DNA from: Cephalotus follicularis
Taxonomy: Eukaryota > Streptophyta > Magnoliopsida > Oxalidales > Cephalotaceae
Reading direction: 5' to 3'
Assembly: GCA_001972305.1 (NCBI GenBank)
Contig: BDDD01000419.1
Span: 372,001-436,000 of the forward strand
DNA: 64,000 nucleotides
Shown here: piece after piece, positions 34,301-46,752 of the stretch
How the letters are laid out: each line of letters begins with the position of its first letter
How positions within the stretch are numbered: position 1 is the first letter of the stretch
The notes under the pieces: generated by a model
What the model was told of the DNA's origin: nothing
Databases searched by the model: none
Seen by the model: only the letters and a program-made list of their open reading frames with translations
Translations under genes and position numbers: made by a program

Positions 34301-35813
34301 AAAACTCCGAATCTGTCACTACCGGATGTGCGGAATGTATCAAACCCCCTAGTGTGTCACTGTACTCAAATCTCCCTAATGTGTCCAACGTGTCAGGGTC
34401 AATAACGATTGACCCTTTTTGCGTTTCGGTTAGGCAAACAACACGACCATCACCTAGTTTAACGACTCCGGTGTTGGCGTTGTCGGTTAAGGATGCACCT
34501 GAGAAGAGGTTAGCGATCTCACCAACATAAGAAAGGAAATTGGTTGGTTTTGGTACCTCTGAGAACTCACGGTAACATATTTTTTTGTTTATTTTTGCTG
34601 CCTTGTACGCTTCGGATTCAATTTGGCGATGCCCAAAGAACAAGCGACCCTTCTCAAATTGGAGCTTCACTATTGTCGCATAGCCGTCGAACAGGTGCCG
34701 GAAGTTGTAGTCCTCCAGGTGCCACAGGCCCGGTCCATTTCTTAGGTACGTCCCATTCTGCATGTGATATATCCTTAATTATAGTTTAATTGATTACTTG
34801 TAAATTTTTATAAAAAAATTTATGCTCTGTTGTTTTTTTTTTCTTTTGGGTGTAACATAATTAATTAGCGTGAAAAAAAGAATATTGTTATATACTTTGC
34901 CAATACCTCCTAATTAACTATGACACGTAAAGTCTTTCATTTTGTTAATCCATGCTTTAATCATTTAATGATAGCTTAGCTAACATAATATGATCAAGGG
35001 TTGTCATGAAGAAGCCAACTTTTTTGCATTTAATCGAAAGGACATAAGATCGTTATCATGGTCCATTTGTTTGAGTGGCAGGAAAGAAGACACCATGACA
35101 CCATTTTCTTGAACAAGTAGTGGACCAACTAAACATAACTCTTATAGCATATAAATAAATGTAATTGTATATTAATGAGTATGTTATCACCAGCTAAACA
35201 ATACACTAACTAGCATATAAATATATTAGTAAAAAAAAATGAAATAATGGTTGAAAGATAAATGAAATACCTATGTCAAGGATTTTGAGCAGCTAAGTAG
35301 TTACAAAATGATATATCAAAACATTATTGCTTGTTTTAATGTTAAAAATTAAAACATCATCAATGATGTTTTGACATAATTTATTTCTTAAAATCCTTGA
35401 TGTTAATAACATTATTCTTTCATAAAACTTAACATGCACAGCTGCATCATACAATACATTGAGATTGTAGCAGGATTTCGGTTATCCAACAAGAAAAAAA
35501 AACAATACTTAATTACCAGCCATAATGGTATTTCTCCTCGGACAACTAGCTCCCCTTCCCATCGCTCTTGCCGCACACTTGTCCACGCAACATGATTCTG
35601 GTTACTGGCAATTGCTGTCTCTGGTGATGGAATAATCACAGGCAACTGGGTGATTGCAACATTGGTTATCGTTAATTCTCGATTTTCTTGCTTCCTAGCG
35701 GAAAGGTTCCTCCCTAAGAGGAAACCACCTTTTACTTTCTCTGACTTATGCGAATTTATCATTGTTGAAGGAGTTACATAATGCCCAATATCAGAAAACA
35801 GTATGGAAGCCAT
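31307..35813 (-). CDS. CCD8: carotenoid cleavage dioxygenase 8 (strigolactone biosynthesis)
   Basis: Six exons: 35813-35517, 34757-34014, 33866-33673, 31949-31760, 31646-31544 and 31452-31307 (stop included), giving 557 residues in frame with GT-AG introns. CCD8 (MAX4/RMS1/D10) is a plastid non-haem iron dioxygenase. It converts the CCD7 product 9-cis-beta-apo-10'-carotenal to carlactone, the strigolactone precursor. The protein tracks Arabidopsis CCD8 (570 residues) throughout: HVAWTSVRQERWEGEL, YLRNGPGLW, SLTDNANTGV, RYCAQNLLKAEPTPLYKFEW, CCEHNADT and FPYGLPYGLHGCW. The four iron-binding His are present at about H243 (SAHP), H293 (WVHSF), H360 (VTFHF) and H550 (GLHGCW). The first ~50 residues are Ser/Lys-rich, consistent with a transit peptide. 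Intron 1 contains a small hairpin element (35276-35400). No disruption is seen. Confidence 0.95.
35276..35400. repeat. MITE-like hairpin in CCD8 intron 1
   Basis: 125 bp with perfect 11-bp inverted ends TCAAGGATTTT / AAAATCCTTGA. Inside these is a second well-paired stretch, ATATCAAAACATTATTG against CAATGATGTTTTGACAT. There is no coding sequence, and no clear target duplication was found. Confidence 0.65.
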
Positions 35814-36397
35814 TAAAGTGTTGTAGCTTCACTGTGAAGTGCAAAGAGTAGAAGATGTAGTAAAGGGCAAGTTGTAGAATGAGGGGGTGCAATGATGAAT
35901 TTATAGTAGTACTATAAGTCGACGTTATTGATGACTACCATAAACTATTCGCATGACATGATTCGAATATTGATTAATTGGAATCCCAGTGTTCTACAAG
36001 ACATATATATAGCTTAGAATAACAAGTGGCCAACGAGTAGTTGTAACAGTTTAGCTAAACAGTTTGAGACTCACCCGGCGTGTCATCTAACCCATTTAAA
36101 TTTTTGGGGCAATAAAAATCTACTTTTTGAGGGTTTTTTTTTTTTTTTTTTTGTAAAAATTATCTTATCTTATCATATCCGATATGCCCATTGATTCTAT
36201 GAACAATGTATTTTATGATTAAGTGTATTTTTTTCCATTTTAATGGATAACATATTTATCGACCAGATTAGGATCGGATAATTTTACCTGTTACATGTTA
36301 TATTGAATTCGAATCTGTACCCATTACCCATTTTTCCATCCTTAGTTTAGGTGTAAACGAAAAATGAGGTTCATTTGCCGTTATTTTTGGATTTAGG
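35814..36397 (-). promoter_or_regulatory. CCD8 upstream region
   Basis: 584 bp between the CCD8 ATG and the copia 3' LTR. It is AT-rich, with a T-run near 36130. No single TATA box can be assigned with confidence. All host promoter DNA beyond this is now displaced by the 6.8-kb retroelement. Confidence 0.4.
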
Positions 36398-36845
36398 TGT
36401 TAGAATTAGGTATTCATAATATCAAGAAAATATATATCATGATCATTATATTCGCATAAAATAAGAATATAAATAATGACAAAACTTATAGTTTTGCAGA
36501 ACGAACATATTGATGCGGAATCGTCAGAAAGATTTGATCTTTAGTTGTCTCTCTGAATCGTAAATATGGTTTTTGTGTGTTTTCTTGTCTCAAGAATTAT
36601 AAGAGAAAAATATATTCAGATGACAACTGAAATCAAAACCTATTGTATTTATAGGGGTTTGTCTTCCCATCAAAGACAAAAACCCTAGGGCTCCTATTGT
36701 ACTATTGACGAAAATACCCTTATAATATTGTAACGGTTTCATTAATGTTACCGTAACTGTAAACGTAAATTAAGTGACCAATAATTACGTGAGCTTGAAA
36801 TATGGAGATAACCCAAAAGATCACTTAAGATTGGATATTCCAACA
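36398..36845 (-). repeat. copia 3' LTR
   Basis: 448 bp, related to 42795-43184. Shared words include CATTATATTCGCATAAAATAAG and CATTAATGTTACCGTAAC. On the element strand it is preceded by a PPT-like AAGTGATAGAA (36846 side). Confidence 0.85.
36646..36653 (-). promoter_or_regulatory. TATA box in copia 3' LTR
   Basis: TATAAATA on the reverse strand, within CCCCTATAAATACAATAGG. It faces CCD8 about 840 bp upstream of its start codon. The 5' LTR has the same word near 42980. Confidence 0.55.
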
Positions 36846-37232
36846 TTCTATCACTTAATCTCTTGGATATTCCATGTTTCAACATAATGCTCGCAAGTAT
36901 TATAATATTCAGTAGTCTGAATCTTGTTCAGTTAGAAACACTAATCCAAAACGATGTAGCCAAAGTGACTGCCAATTATCATAAGAGCCTCACCGATTAT
37001 ATTATTAGCACTATTCCCAACATAGATCCACAAGCATAATAGATATGAATCATGATTTTACAAAATTGGTAACAATTAAACTCATTCATAAGGTCCAACC
37101 TTAAGAGTTTTGTTCATAAATTCTCATGTGCGCTTCAAAAGAGAAAACACAAACTATTTATTTCATAAAACTAGAATAAAGTCAAAATTGAGATCTCACA
37201 TTAAGTGTGTTACGCAGTTATCTCATATAAAA

Positions 37233-39292
37233 CTAAAGATTACTCATCAAGCCCATGCTAGTAACATGTTCTCTAAAGAGATTGGGCGAAAAGCCTTTCT
37301 TGAGGGGATCAACCAATATAGCATTGGTACTAATGTGTTCAACTACAATGGTTCGATCTTGGATCCTGTCCCGAACAACAAGATACTTAACATCAATGTG
37401 ATTTGAGGCACCACTAGACTTGTTCTTGGAAAAGAAAACAACAGCCTCATCATCACAAAACAACGTAAGTGGTCTTGAGATGCTATCCACGACTTTAAGC
37501 CCCAGCTCTTTAACCAAACCGCATGACCGATAGCCTCATAGTAGCCAATGAATTCTGCTTGCATAGTGGAAGATACAGTTAACAGTTGTTTGACACTCAA
37601 CCATGATATAACTCCTCCTGCAAGCATAAAGATGTATCATGATGTGGACTTTTTGGTGTCACGCACCCTGCATAATCAGAATTAGAATAACCAATAACTT
37701 CAAGGTTATCTGTCGTCCTATAAGTAAGCATGTAGTCCCCAGTTCCCTGTAAGTAGCGTAAGACTTTATTGGCTGCCTTCCAGTGTTCCATGCTTGGATT
37801 TGCTTGGAATCGACCAAGCATGCCAACCACAAATGCTATGTCAGGACGTGTACAGACTTGATCATACATGAGGCTCCCAACTACCGAAGCATAGGGAATC
37901 CATTCCATTTGATCACATTCCAATTTGTTCTTAAGGAATTGATAAGTACCAAATTTGTCACCTTTCACAATAGGGGCAGCGGTACGAGAGCAGTTGTGCA
38001 TATTGTATCGTTTGAGCACTTTGTCAATATATGCTCTTTGGGACAATCCTAATATCCTACGAGGCCTATCTCGGTGAATTTCAATGCCTATTACATAAGA
38101 GGCTTCACCAAGATCTTTCATATCAAATTTTGTTGATAGAAAACGTTTGGTCTCATACAACATGTCCAAATCACTACTGGCTAGCAATATATCATCTACA
38201 TACAAAACTAGAATGATAAACTTACTCCTACTAAACTCGAGATATATGCATTGATCCATCACATTTTCCTTAAAACCAAAATTTTTTATCACCTTATCAA
38301 ACTTAATATACCATTATCTAGAGGCTTGTTTGAACTCATATATGGATTTCTTTAGTTGACATCCCATATGTTCCTTACCCTTAATAACAAAACCTTCCAG
38401 ATGTACCATAAAAATATTTTCATGTAAGTCATCATTAAGGAATGCAGTTTTTAAAGGACGGAGGCAGGGGGAGGTCTGCATAGGCACGTGCCTCCCCTCT
38501 CTTTTGTAAAGTTTTCAATTTTTTTTATTATATATAATGTGTGCCTACCTATAAATTTGGATTATAGTGTTAATTAGTTGAACTATAATAATTATGGGTT
38601 TTTAAGTAGTTTATTAATTAAAAGATATCAACACATATTGGGTATAATAAAAGAAATAAATAATTATGGGCTTTTAAGTAGTTTATTAAGTAAAAGATAT
38701 CTACTACTACTGTGGAAAGAGCTTTTTCTGTTATGACTATTATAAAGAACCAATTACGAAACCGAATGGGAGATCAATAGATGAACGACATTTTAGTGAT
38801 AAATATTGAAAAAGATATATTTAATGTCATTGATAATGAAGCAATAATCCAATGATTCCAAAATATGAAAACTCACTGTATATTATTGTAATCATGTACG
38901 ACTATTAATTTTTTTTTTTTAACAATGAACTTAAGCCCTCATTGTGTTAAATTCCTGGCTTCGTCCCTGCGTCCATTGATGTAGCTCCAAGCATAATGAG
39001 CTACAAAGGCCATAACAATCCTCATTGAATCTTTCTTTGAGACTGGAGAGAATGTGTCAGTATAATATATCCCTTTCATTTGAGCAAAGTCTTTAGCCAC
39101 CAATCTAGCCTTGAACCATTCAATGTTACCCTTAGAGTCAAACTTGGTCTTATAGACCCATTTATAACTGACAACTTTGACTTCATCAGGTAACTCTACT
39201 AGTTCCCAAACATCATTAAGCTCCATAGACTTCATCTCTTCATTCATGGCTTCAAGCCATTGAAATGAGAGGCTCCTCATTATGGCTTCCAT
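37233..39292 (-). pseudogene. copia reverse transcriptase / RNase H, disrupted
   Basis: The 39292-38967 part encodes the start of copia reverse transcriptase (WLEAMNEEMKSMELNDVWEL, then YKWVYKTKFDSKG and FSPVSKKDSMR). After the hAT insertion the frame resumes. From 38292 it encodes the catalytic part with VLYVDDILLASS, the YVDD box, then the GSLMY...TRPDIAF and WKAANKVLRYLQGT blocks. RNase H remnants follow in two other frames down to 37233. Frameshifts and stops separate the pieces, so no full enzyme can be made. Confidence 0.85.
38455..38967 (+). mobile_element. hAT transposon fragment inside copia RT
   Basis: Forward-strand DNA encodes a hAT C-terminal dimerisation domain remnant (TTVERAFSVMTIIKNQLRNR, then LVINIEKDIFNVIDNEAI with stops). 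The ends look like an imperfect inverted repeat, GGACGGAGGCAGGG on the left and CTTCGTCCCTGC on the right. It lies exactly where the copia reverse transcriptase reading is broken, between LELHQ-like and KTAFL-like residues. It has no complete transposase; most of the hAT interior has been lost. Confidence 0.7.
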
Positions 39293-39393
39293 AAATGAGG
39301 TAGGATCATCTTCCCTCCCTATGTAGCATTCTACTTCATATATGACATAGTCACTAGAGATGACAGTTCTTCTTCCCCTCTGAGACCTACCTC

Positions 39394-40939
39394 TTATGTC
39401 ACAGGGAGAGGTTCATTAATGTGGGGTTCATCATTATGTAGTGCATTAGGTGTTTCGACATTCTCTATGTGAGGTGTCGGTGTAACAACCTCTTGGATCA
39501 TCGGGATTAGAAAATAGATCCAATTTTTCTCCAGGTTAATTGTTCTTGATTCACTTCTCCTACTGGAATTGTCATATTCCAAAAATTCAGCGTGTCTCGT
39601 TTCTACAATTTTAGTGGTATGAAAAGGACAATAAAAACGAAAACCTTTAGATCTATCTGGATAACTAATAAAATGACAACTGATGGTTTTTGGATCTAGT
39701 TTCTTAATTTGTGGATTGAAAATTTTTGCTTTTGCAGGACAAGTCCATACCCTAAAGTATCCCAAATTGAGTTTCTTTCTTGTCCATTATTCATAAGGGG
39801 TTTTAGAGACCCGATTTAGAATATGTACGACTATTTTTAAAGCCTCTATACACAAAAATTCTGGCAATTTAGAATTGCATATCATACTCCGTACCATGTC
39901 CATAAGGGTACGGTTTCGTCTCTCAGCTACACCATTTTGGTTGGGATCACCCGGCATTGTATACTGAGCAACGATGCAATTCTCTTGTAAAAATAAAGCA
40001 AATGGTACAGGGTTTTGCCCTGTATTGGAGTGTCTACCATAATTCTCTCTACCTCAATCTGATCTCACAACTTTAATTTTAAGGTTGAGTTGATTTTCAA
40101 CTTCAGCTTTAAATATTTTGAATTTATCTAGTTACTCAGATTTTTCATGAATCAGGTACACATAACCATAGCGAGAAAATCATCCATAAACGTGATGAAT
40201 GATTTATGCCCACTTATGCTCAGAGTAGGAAAAGGTCCACAAATATCAGTGTGGATGACTTCCAGTGGCTCCTTTCTTATTTTTCTTCACAAATTTTTCT
40301 TTAATACATTCAACACAGTTATCAAAATCAGAGAAGTCTAGTGGATGGAGAACTTCATCCTTTATATGACGTTCCATTCTATCCCTTGAGATATGACCTA
40401 AGCGACAATGCCATAATCTCGATGAATTCTCATCCTCTAGATTTCTCTTGGTTCCATAATTATGAGCTATATCACACACATTCATGGATAACAAAGATTC
40501 AGAAAAAGAAGCATCCAAACATAATTTATAAAGATCATCCTCAAGAGTGCGAGAACCAACAACATTAGATTTATGATAAAGTTTAAATCCCTTGTTACCA
40601 AACTCAAATGAAAAATCATAAGCGTCAAGTATGGAGACAGAAATTAAATTTTATCTCATACTAGGAACATAAACAACATCATATAAGTGGAGGATAAAAA
40701 TTACTCTTCAAAACTAAACAAAGAGTTCCTACAGCTTCAACTTCAGCCTCCACTCCATTAGCAACCTTAAGGTTCCGCTCACCCTTTAGGAGCTTCCTCA
40801 CAGTAAGGAATTTCTGTAAAGAATTAGTAATGTGTACATTGCAACATGTGTTAACCCACCATGTATTTGAAGGAATATCAACTAAAAGGGATTCATAAAT
40901 CATAAAATTAAAATCATTACCTTTTTTAGCGAGAGCCAA
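39394..40939 (-). pseudogene. copia protease / integrase region, disrupted
   Basis: Three reverse-strand pieces are visible. 40939-40679 has a protease-like region (NTWWVNTCCNVHITNS, where the usual active motif D-S/T-G is not intact). 40518-40246 is a GAG-pre-integrase domain with the zinc-binding pattern (LWHCRLGHISRDRME then CVECIKEKF). 39765-39394 is the integrase C-terminal end (GYFRVWTCPAKAKIFNPQIK, then SRSESR). The integrase catalytic core between 40240 and 39770 is shattered by stops. Confidence 0.75.
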
Positions 40940-41623
40940 TCTTTGAATCCGACCTTCCTACAGAAGTGACACTTAGGAGCTTGCACAGGTTTCGTACCAT
41001 ATACACTTGCTTTATTAATTGATTTTGCCAGATCCGTTTTCCTTTTACCTCTATCATTACCTTTCAACTTCTTCCTTATTGGACCAGCAGTTGCAAGGTG
41101 AGCAAAATCAAGCCTCTCTACCTTAAGCCTTTCTTCTTCTTGCATACACATGGCAATCAACTCGCTCGTCTTCCGCTTCTCTTTCTGTGTGTTATAGTTG
41201 ATCTTGAAGGGATTAAATTGCACAGGAATAGAAGTCATAATAAAATGAACAAGAAAACCTTCAGAGATTGCCATTTCCATGCCTTGAGTTTAAAGGCCAT
41301 GTCATTCATCATCATTATATGCTAATTCACACCACTAGTCCCATCATACCTGATCGTGAGTATTTTCATTATAAGGGTACTTGCATGAATCTTAGAAGAA
41401 CCCTTGAATTGTTCTTCCATAGAGGCAAGATAGGTCTTGGCATCATTGGAATCAGGGATTGCTCCCCGAATCGCAACATAGATGAGCTCTTCATTATCAT
41501 AAGGGACATACGGCTAGAGCGCTCCCACTTTTCATAAGCGGTCTTTTGTTCATTATTGCTTTGGGCCGTAATAGTAGTGGGAGTATCTATTCGTAAGCCA
41601 TGATCCAAATCCATTACACCCAA
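40900..41623 (-). pseudogene. copia gag, disrupted
   Basis: Pieces at 41623-41369 (MDLDHGLRIDTPT...YEKWERSSRM) and 41280-40900 (FLVHFIMTSIPVQFNPFKINYNTQKEK) follow copia gag order. A damaged CCHC zinc knuckle comes last (CHFCRKVGFKDW, second half missing). The product would package element RNA; stops prevent this. Confidence 0.75.
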
Positions 41624-42780
41624 GACAATGTCAATTTGTACTTTTCAAGTGAGGAAGTTAGTCCTATTAAGAGGTTCAACACCAGATAGATATCCAGAAA
41701 TAACAGATGGACTCAATGTTGTCACAATCATTAGCATTAACATGCTTACAAATTACTACATAATTCCACATAAGAAATAAACATGAATCATTAGTTATAA
41801 AACATAAAGCATAAAACTAATTGTAGGGCTATCAGTTAGTTATACTAAAATTAACACCCATAAATAATCTCAGTAAATTCATTAACAGTCAATTTATATT
41901 ATTAATCATACGTTGGTCTGATTAATAATATACTAATGTCAGTTCCACAGCTCATCTCGCATCACCGTTGGACAGAAACGAAAACCATTAATTTATTTCA
42001 TTACTTAAAACGTAAATTTTATTTAATGAAATATAACCATTAATTAACGTTGGTCAAATTAACGGTTACAATTCATCAAACACGGCATAAGATGACTTTA
42101 CATTTTTCCTTATTGTCCAAAAAAACAACCTTACGTTGGTCCGATTATTATTCGAGATAATAAGAAAGCACTTAATATTAATTAATTATCAAATACATGT
42201 TTTAAATCATTAACCACATGTCATCATGTTGATAATAAATTATTTAATTAATTTATATGTATAAAAATATTAGAGTGATAAAAAAAACCTTTAAATAAAT
42301 TATTATTATGTATGTATAGAATATAAACATACTAATACACCAAATAATTACCGATGCTAATGAGGATTGATCATTATCAAATTCATCAATTCAAATATCA
42401 TCATTATCAACAGCAGTAGTATCCATACAAATTGACCATAGCAATAATTCCTTTAGAATATACCAACACAACAATATATAGCATATGTCATGATAATCAT
42501 GGCACTTAATCATAGAAAGAAACAAAACGCAACAGTATCAAATTGATGCAAGAAAAATGTTTTGATACAGTAAATCGTCATGTTTTACAATTCTTCATAG
42601 TTTTATCATAATAAAGTTAAACGATAAAAGTAGCAAATGATGACGCAAAAACATCAACCAATATAAACCATAACAGTAGCAATATAAACAACGGCGTAAA
42701 CCGAAAACCATCGAAAATATATAGCAGCGGCATATAATCAATATTATTTTATTTATTTTATTTTATGTAAATATCAAAAA

Positions 42781-42792
42781 ATTTTGATACCA
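42781..42792 (-). other. primer binding site (initiator Met tRNA type)
   Basis: On the reverse strand TGGTATCAAAAT follows the 5' LTR after two bases. The initiator-tRNA-Met primer site of copia elements is TGGTATCAGAGC; 9 of 12 positions agree. Confidence 0.7.
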
Positions 42793-42794
42793 AA

Positions 42795-43184
42795 TATTAG
42801 AATTAGGTGTTCATAACATTAAGAATTCATATGTCAGAATCATTATATTCGCATAAAATAAGAATATAAATAATGATAAAATTTACAGTTTTATTCTCTC
42901 TGAACCGTAAAGATGTTTTCTTGTTTCAAGAATTATAAGAGAAGAATATATTCAGATGACAACTGTGATCAAAACATATTGTATTTATAGAGGTTTATCT
43001 TCCTATCAAAGACAGAAACCCTAGAGCTTCTATTATGCTATTGACGAAAATACCTTTATAATATTATAACGGTTTCATTAATGTTACCGTAACCATAAAC
43101 CTAAATTAAGTGACCAATAATTACGTGAGATTGAAATATGGACATAATCCAAAATATCACTTAAGATTAGATATTAGTCAAACA
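42795..43184 (-). repeat. copia 5' LTR
   Basis: 390 bp, the partner of 36398-36845, with a deletion around 42890 relative to it and a changed end (GTCAAACA on the forward strand). The divergence shows that the insertion is not recent. Confidence 0.82.
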
Positions 43185-43303
43185 CTAAGATCTATCTTTA
43201 TAAGTCCAACACTTGAATTCAATAATCTATATATGGGCAAATCTAATATATAGATTTATCAACATATATCATTATATATTTTTTATATATAAATCTAATT
43301 TAT

Positions 43304-43482
43304 ACTTTATAAATCTAACAATTAGATTTGATGTTCTATCTATATAGATTATACATGACAATTTATAAGTCAATCATATATTTTATTAAGTCAACTAATC
43401 TTTTATTGTATATGTAAATTTGCTCATATGATATATATAGATAGAACATTAAATCAAACCATTAAATTTATAAAATATGAAA
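43304..43482. repeat. AT-rich hairpin (MITE-like)
   Basis: The left arm (about 43304-43356, with TTTGATGTTCTATCTATA) and right arm (about 43427-43482, with TATAGATAGAACATTAAATC) are inverted copies. The arms resemble the repeat family at 13597-13745 and 15110-15600. There is no coding sequence. Confidence 0.6.
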
Positions 43483-46255
43483 TATAAGTCCGATATCGAG
43501 TGATACTAATATATTTGACATGTCACCCGTAATTATTATCTTGTATACTTAATGATTATATATTTATAAATCTATTATTAAATTTAATATTCTATTTATA
43601 CATTTCAAATTTATTGAATATTTCTAACTATTCTATCCATACATATCATATACACTAAAATAATAACTTATGTAACAAAATATATACCAGTATCCATTTC
43701 ACTTGAAAATTGAAATTGGTATATATATAACACATTTGTTCGATGTAGACAATTCAATTCGTTCTTTATATATATATGATCGCCATTTTTAAGGCTTTGT
43801 TGCTTAGTACATGCACTACAATTCTTCGTCATTTACGTTTCAAGAAGTTTATTTCAAATACACAATGCTTTGCTTAACCAGTACTCTGCTTTCACTTTTC
43901 AGGGAAGAAAATGAAAATAAAAAAAAGAGGAACTCTTCACGTTTGTTAATTTATATTAACTAAACGATTATTTATTTAAGGTGTGTGTGTTAAACTGAAG
44001 AATTGTATTTGAGAAATTAAGATAAAGTGTTAATGCACCTTATTCGTTCACTTGCCTAAGACATGGGTATATTCTACGTTTCACAATTAGTCTTTCCTTA
44101 ATAAAAGTAATTTCGGACTTGAATGGTAGACTACATATATGTGAGCACAAAATCAAACATTGTTCTTTAATATGTTTTTTATTAATATCTCACTTCTCAC
44201 ACTGTGGAAAATTTAATGTTAACAGTCTCGTTTTAAGTTATAATAACAAAGTTTTCGTTGTAAAAAATTATATATGATTGTTGCTGATGCTAAAATTTTA
44301 TTACAAGATCATGATGCTTTAGATAATTGTCAAATTAATTTCTTTCCTCACTTGTACCCGTGATTGATTTAAGGTTAGGTTCATTGCTGTCCTTTAAGCA
44401 GCTACTTTGCTGAAGAATTACGGCTTATGAAGATGAGATATCCCTACTAGTCTCTAACGTATAGTAACGGGTCATTGTTGAACGATGTACTTCTATTGAC
44501 GATATCATGAATACAAACTTTCAATATTGCTACGTTAAGTGACAACATCCTGGCCCCTCACATTTTGAAAAATAATAATATCAACTACGCCATTGAAAAC
44601 AAAGAGAAAGAAGCTAGCAGTTTTTGTCACAACACTAATTCAAATCATATTTTACTAGTTGCTTTTGACTAAGAAGTTAATTATTTTATAAATAGCAGAG
44701 AAACTAATAATTAGAAAGCGAAAAATAACTAGAAAATAATTTCAGAGTGGGACCATTTGCAATTGAGTTGAACAGAACATTTTTTCCCCCCACAATCTTC
44801 AAGTAATAAGTGAGAAATGATATTGGCTTGAACATGTATTGACATGATGCAACCGAAGCCAAAAAAAAAAACACGGAGTACAGAAATTAAAGAAGACACA
44901 AGGATTTATGTACGTGATTCAAGCCAGAAGAGATAGAAGAATTTCACTATGTAATCAAGAATTACAAATGTTGTTTCGCACATAAATCCTAACATTCTTG
45001 CTCTATTTCTCTCAATACTCTAACCTTCCAATAAGGAGAACAAACAAAATTAATATATACCAAAAATACATATTTCGGTGGAGACAATATTGGAGTAGAT
45101 CCGTATGCATACCACGGGTGCTCTGCGCTCGCAACTCGGACAGCACTCCTCTCCTGGGGAAAACCATCTACCGCTTAGAAATGGGCTTAACTAATTCAAA
45201 ACATACATTTACATAATGACTTGAGCAATGCCAAGCATTTTTTCAAAAGTTACGTCTGCGTATATATGTGTGATTGAATTAGTGAATAGAATGTGATTCA
45301 TATTCGACTTCAAAGTTTTTGGTATGTCTTTAAAAACAAATTTATATTAGTTCGTATTATGATAAATTGCCTCCTCTAACGAAATAATCAATAAAATAAA
45401 ATACGCAAACGGAATAAAAATAAATAAAACACAAGAATTGAACGTGATTCAGTTTCAATGTGAAAACTACGTCCGTCGAATAGGGATCAATTTTTATTAT
45501 CACAAATATTATGATTACAAAGATGTGAGAATAATAAACAAATCAATAAATTCTCAAATACATAAAATATGTGTACCCAAAACTTAGAGAATTTCGTAAA
45601 AAGCCAAACTGCTGGAAGAATCGTTCATGTCTTGCTCTCTCTTGTTTTTGCATATATGTTCCTTGATAACGGAGACCAAACATATATATATGTTGGTTTT
45701 AAGTTTAGTTAATTATTTATGGGTTTTGAACTTAGTAATTAGAAGTCAGCCTAACAATTCGACTTATTCTTATATCCAACTTTGATCAAATGAGAATTCA
45801 GCTATATAAGTAGAACTTTGAAATTCTAATATTTATTGACAAAAGATATGATTGAATATTTAGCCGTCCAAAGTGGAGCCAAACAAATATCGCCTCCTTG
45901 GGCCATTTCAATTCCAAAAGCAAATGATGTTTTCCATTAATAACACACCACTTCCCATGTTTTTATGTTTCAGGTGCCTCTATCTTAGTCCATACCTCTT
46001 TGGGAAGGAGGGAGCTCCATGTTGCAAAATGTACTAAATATTACATATTGCAAGACGTGTGAGGTTGTTGTCCCTTTGGGTTCCACATGTTTGCCACCTA
46101 GCCACCACTCATATCAATATTAGTTTCATAAGATTCAAATTTGCCTCTAATTAATTGGCAAACATAATTCTACATTTTACAACAATATATGTCACTAAAA
46201 TTTTAGTTATAATCCTTGTAATTGCTCATATGGAAAGAAAATGCGACATACAAGC
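43483..46255. other. intergenic, no gene seen
   Basis: AT-rich DNA. Frames up to 72 codons (near 44998) have no recognisable features. A stretch at 45400-45650 with CACAAGAATTGAACGTGATTC resembles sequence at 50440-50540 in wording and may be remnant repeat. Nothing firmer can be said. Confidence 0.5.
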
Positions 46256-46752
46256 TGTTGATGCAAAAAATCTCTACTCAACAGTATCCTACGTGGAGAA
46301 CTTTGATTTGTTGAGAGAAACGCTTGATTGATCCGAGAAGATGATTTGATGACGTGACTGTATTCCCTACACAATGTAGCAAACAAATCGCAGGTCCAGG
46401 AGGGTGTGCTCCCAGGGACACTCCGATGCTTAAGTTAGACAATGCACAGAGAATTTAAGGTTTTTTGGTATGTAAAAATGGCTAACTTGTGTATAATCAT
46501 TGATTCTTGTATTTATAGGGCTGAATTATAACTGTTAAGCATGAATTTCGGAGTTGATATGTATCCCCTAAGCAAATGCCGAGGATCTCGGGCATTTCCT
46601 TGATCTCCACCGGATATGGCGTCAATATGCCATTATTCGTTATGCTTTGAATTTGGTAACGTCTGACCACGTGTCTTGGTCTCTGGAGGACATCTGTCTC
46701 AATCTCCCGAAGACACGTGGGAAAGTTTATAGGTTAAATTTTACCCATATTA
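46256..46752 (-). repeat. 3' LTR of the pol-less Tat-like element
   Basis: On the reverse strand it runs from TAATATGGG (mutated TGATATGGG) to GCATCAACA. It contains the conserved block with GGAGTGTCCC (about 46393-46437) and a CTATAAATAC TATA box near 46509-46518. It is about 90 percent similar by eye to 49503-49999. Confidence 0.85.

Larger units (their letters stand above)
36398..43184 (-). mobile_element. decayed Ty1/copia retrotransposon
   Basis: Flanked by related LTRs (36398-36845 and 42795-43184). On the reverse strand the order is 5' LTR, primer site, gag, protease, integrase, reverse transcriptase, RNase H, 3' LTR, the copia order. The LTR ends read TGTTGGAATAT...TTCTAACA. Flanking 5-mers are TTAGG and CTAAG, 3 of 5 alike with two transitions. 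The coding region has many stops and frameshifts, and a hAT fragment sits in the reverse transcriptase. The element is defective. Confidence 0.88.

Noticed and set aside
44998..45216. 72-codon forward frame
   Set aside because: No recognisable domain, no promoter or splice context, surrounded by AT-rich DNA.
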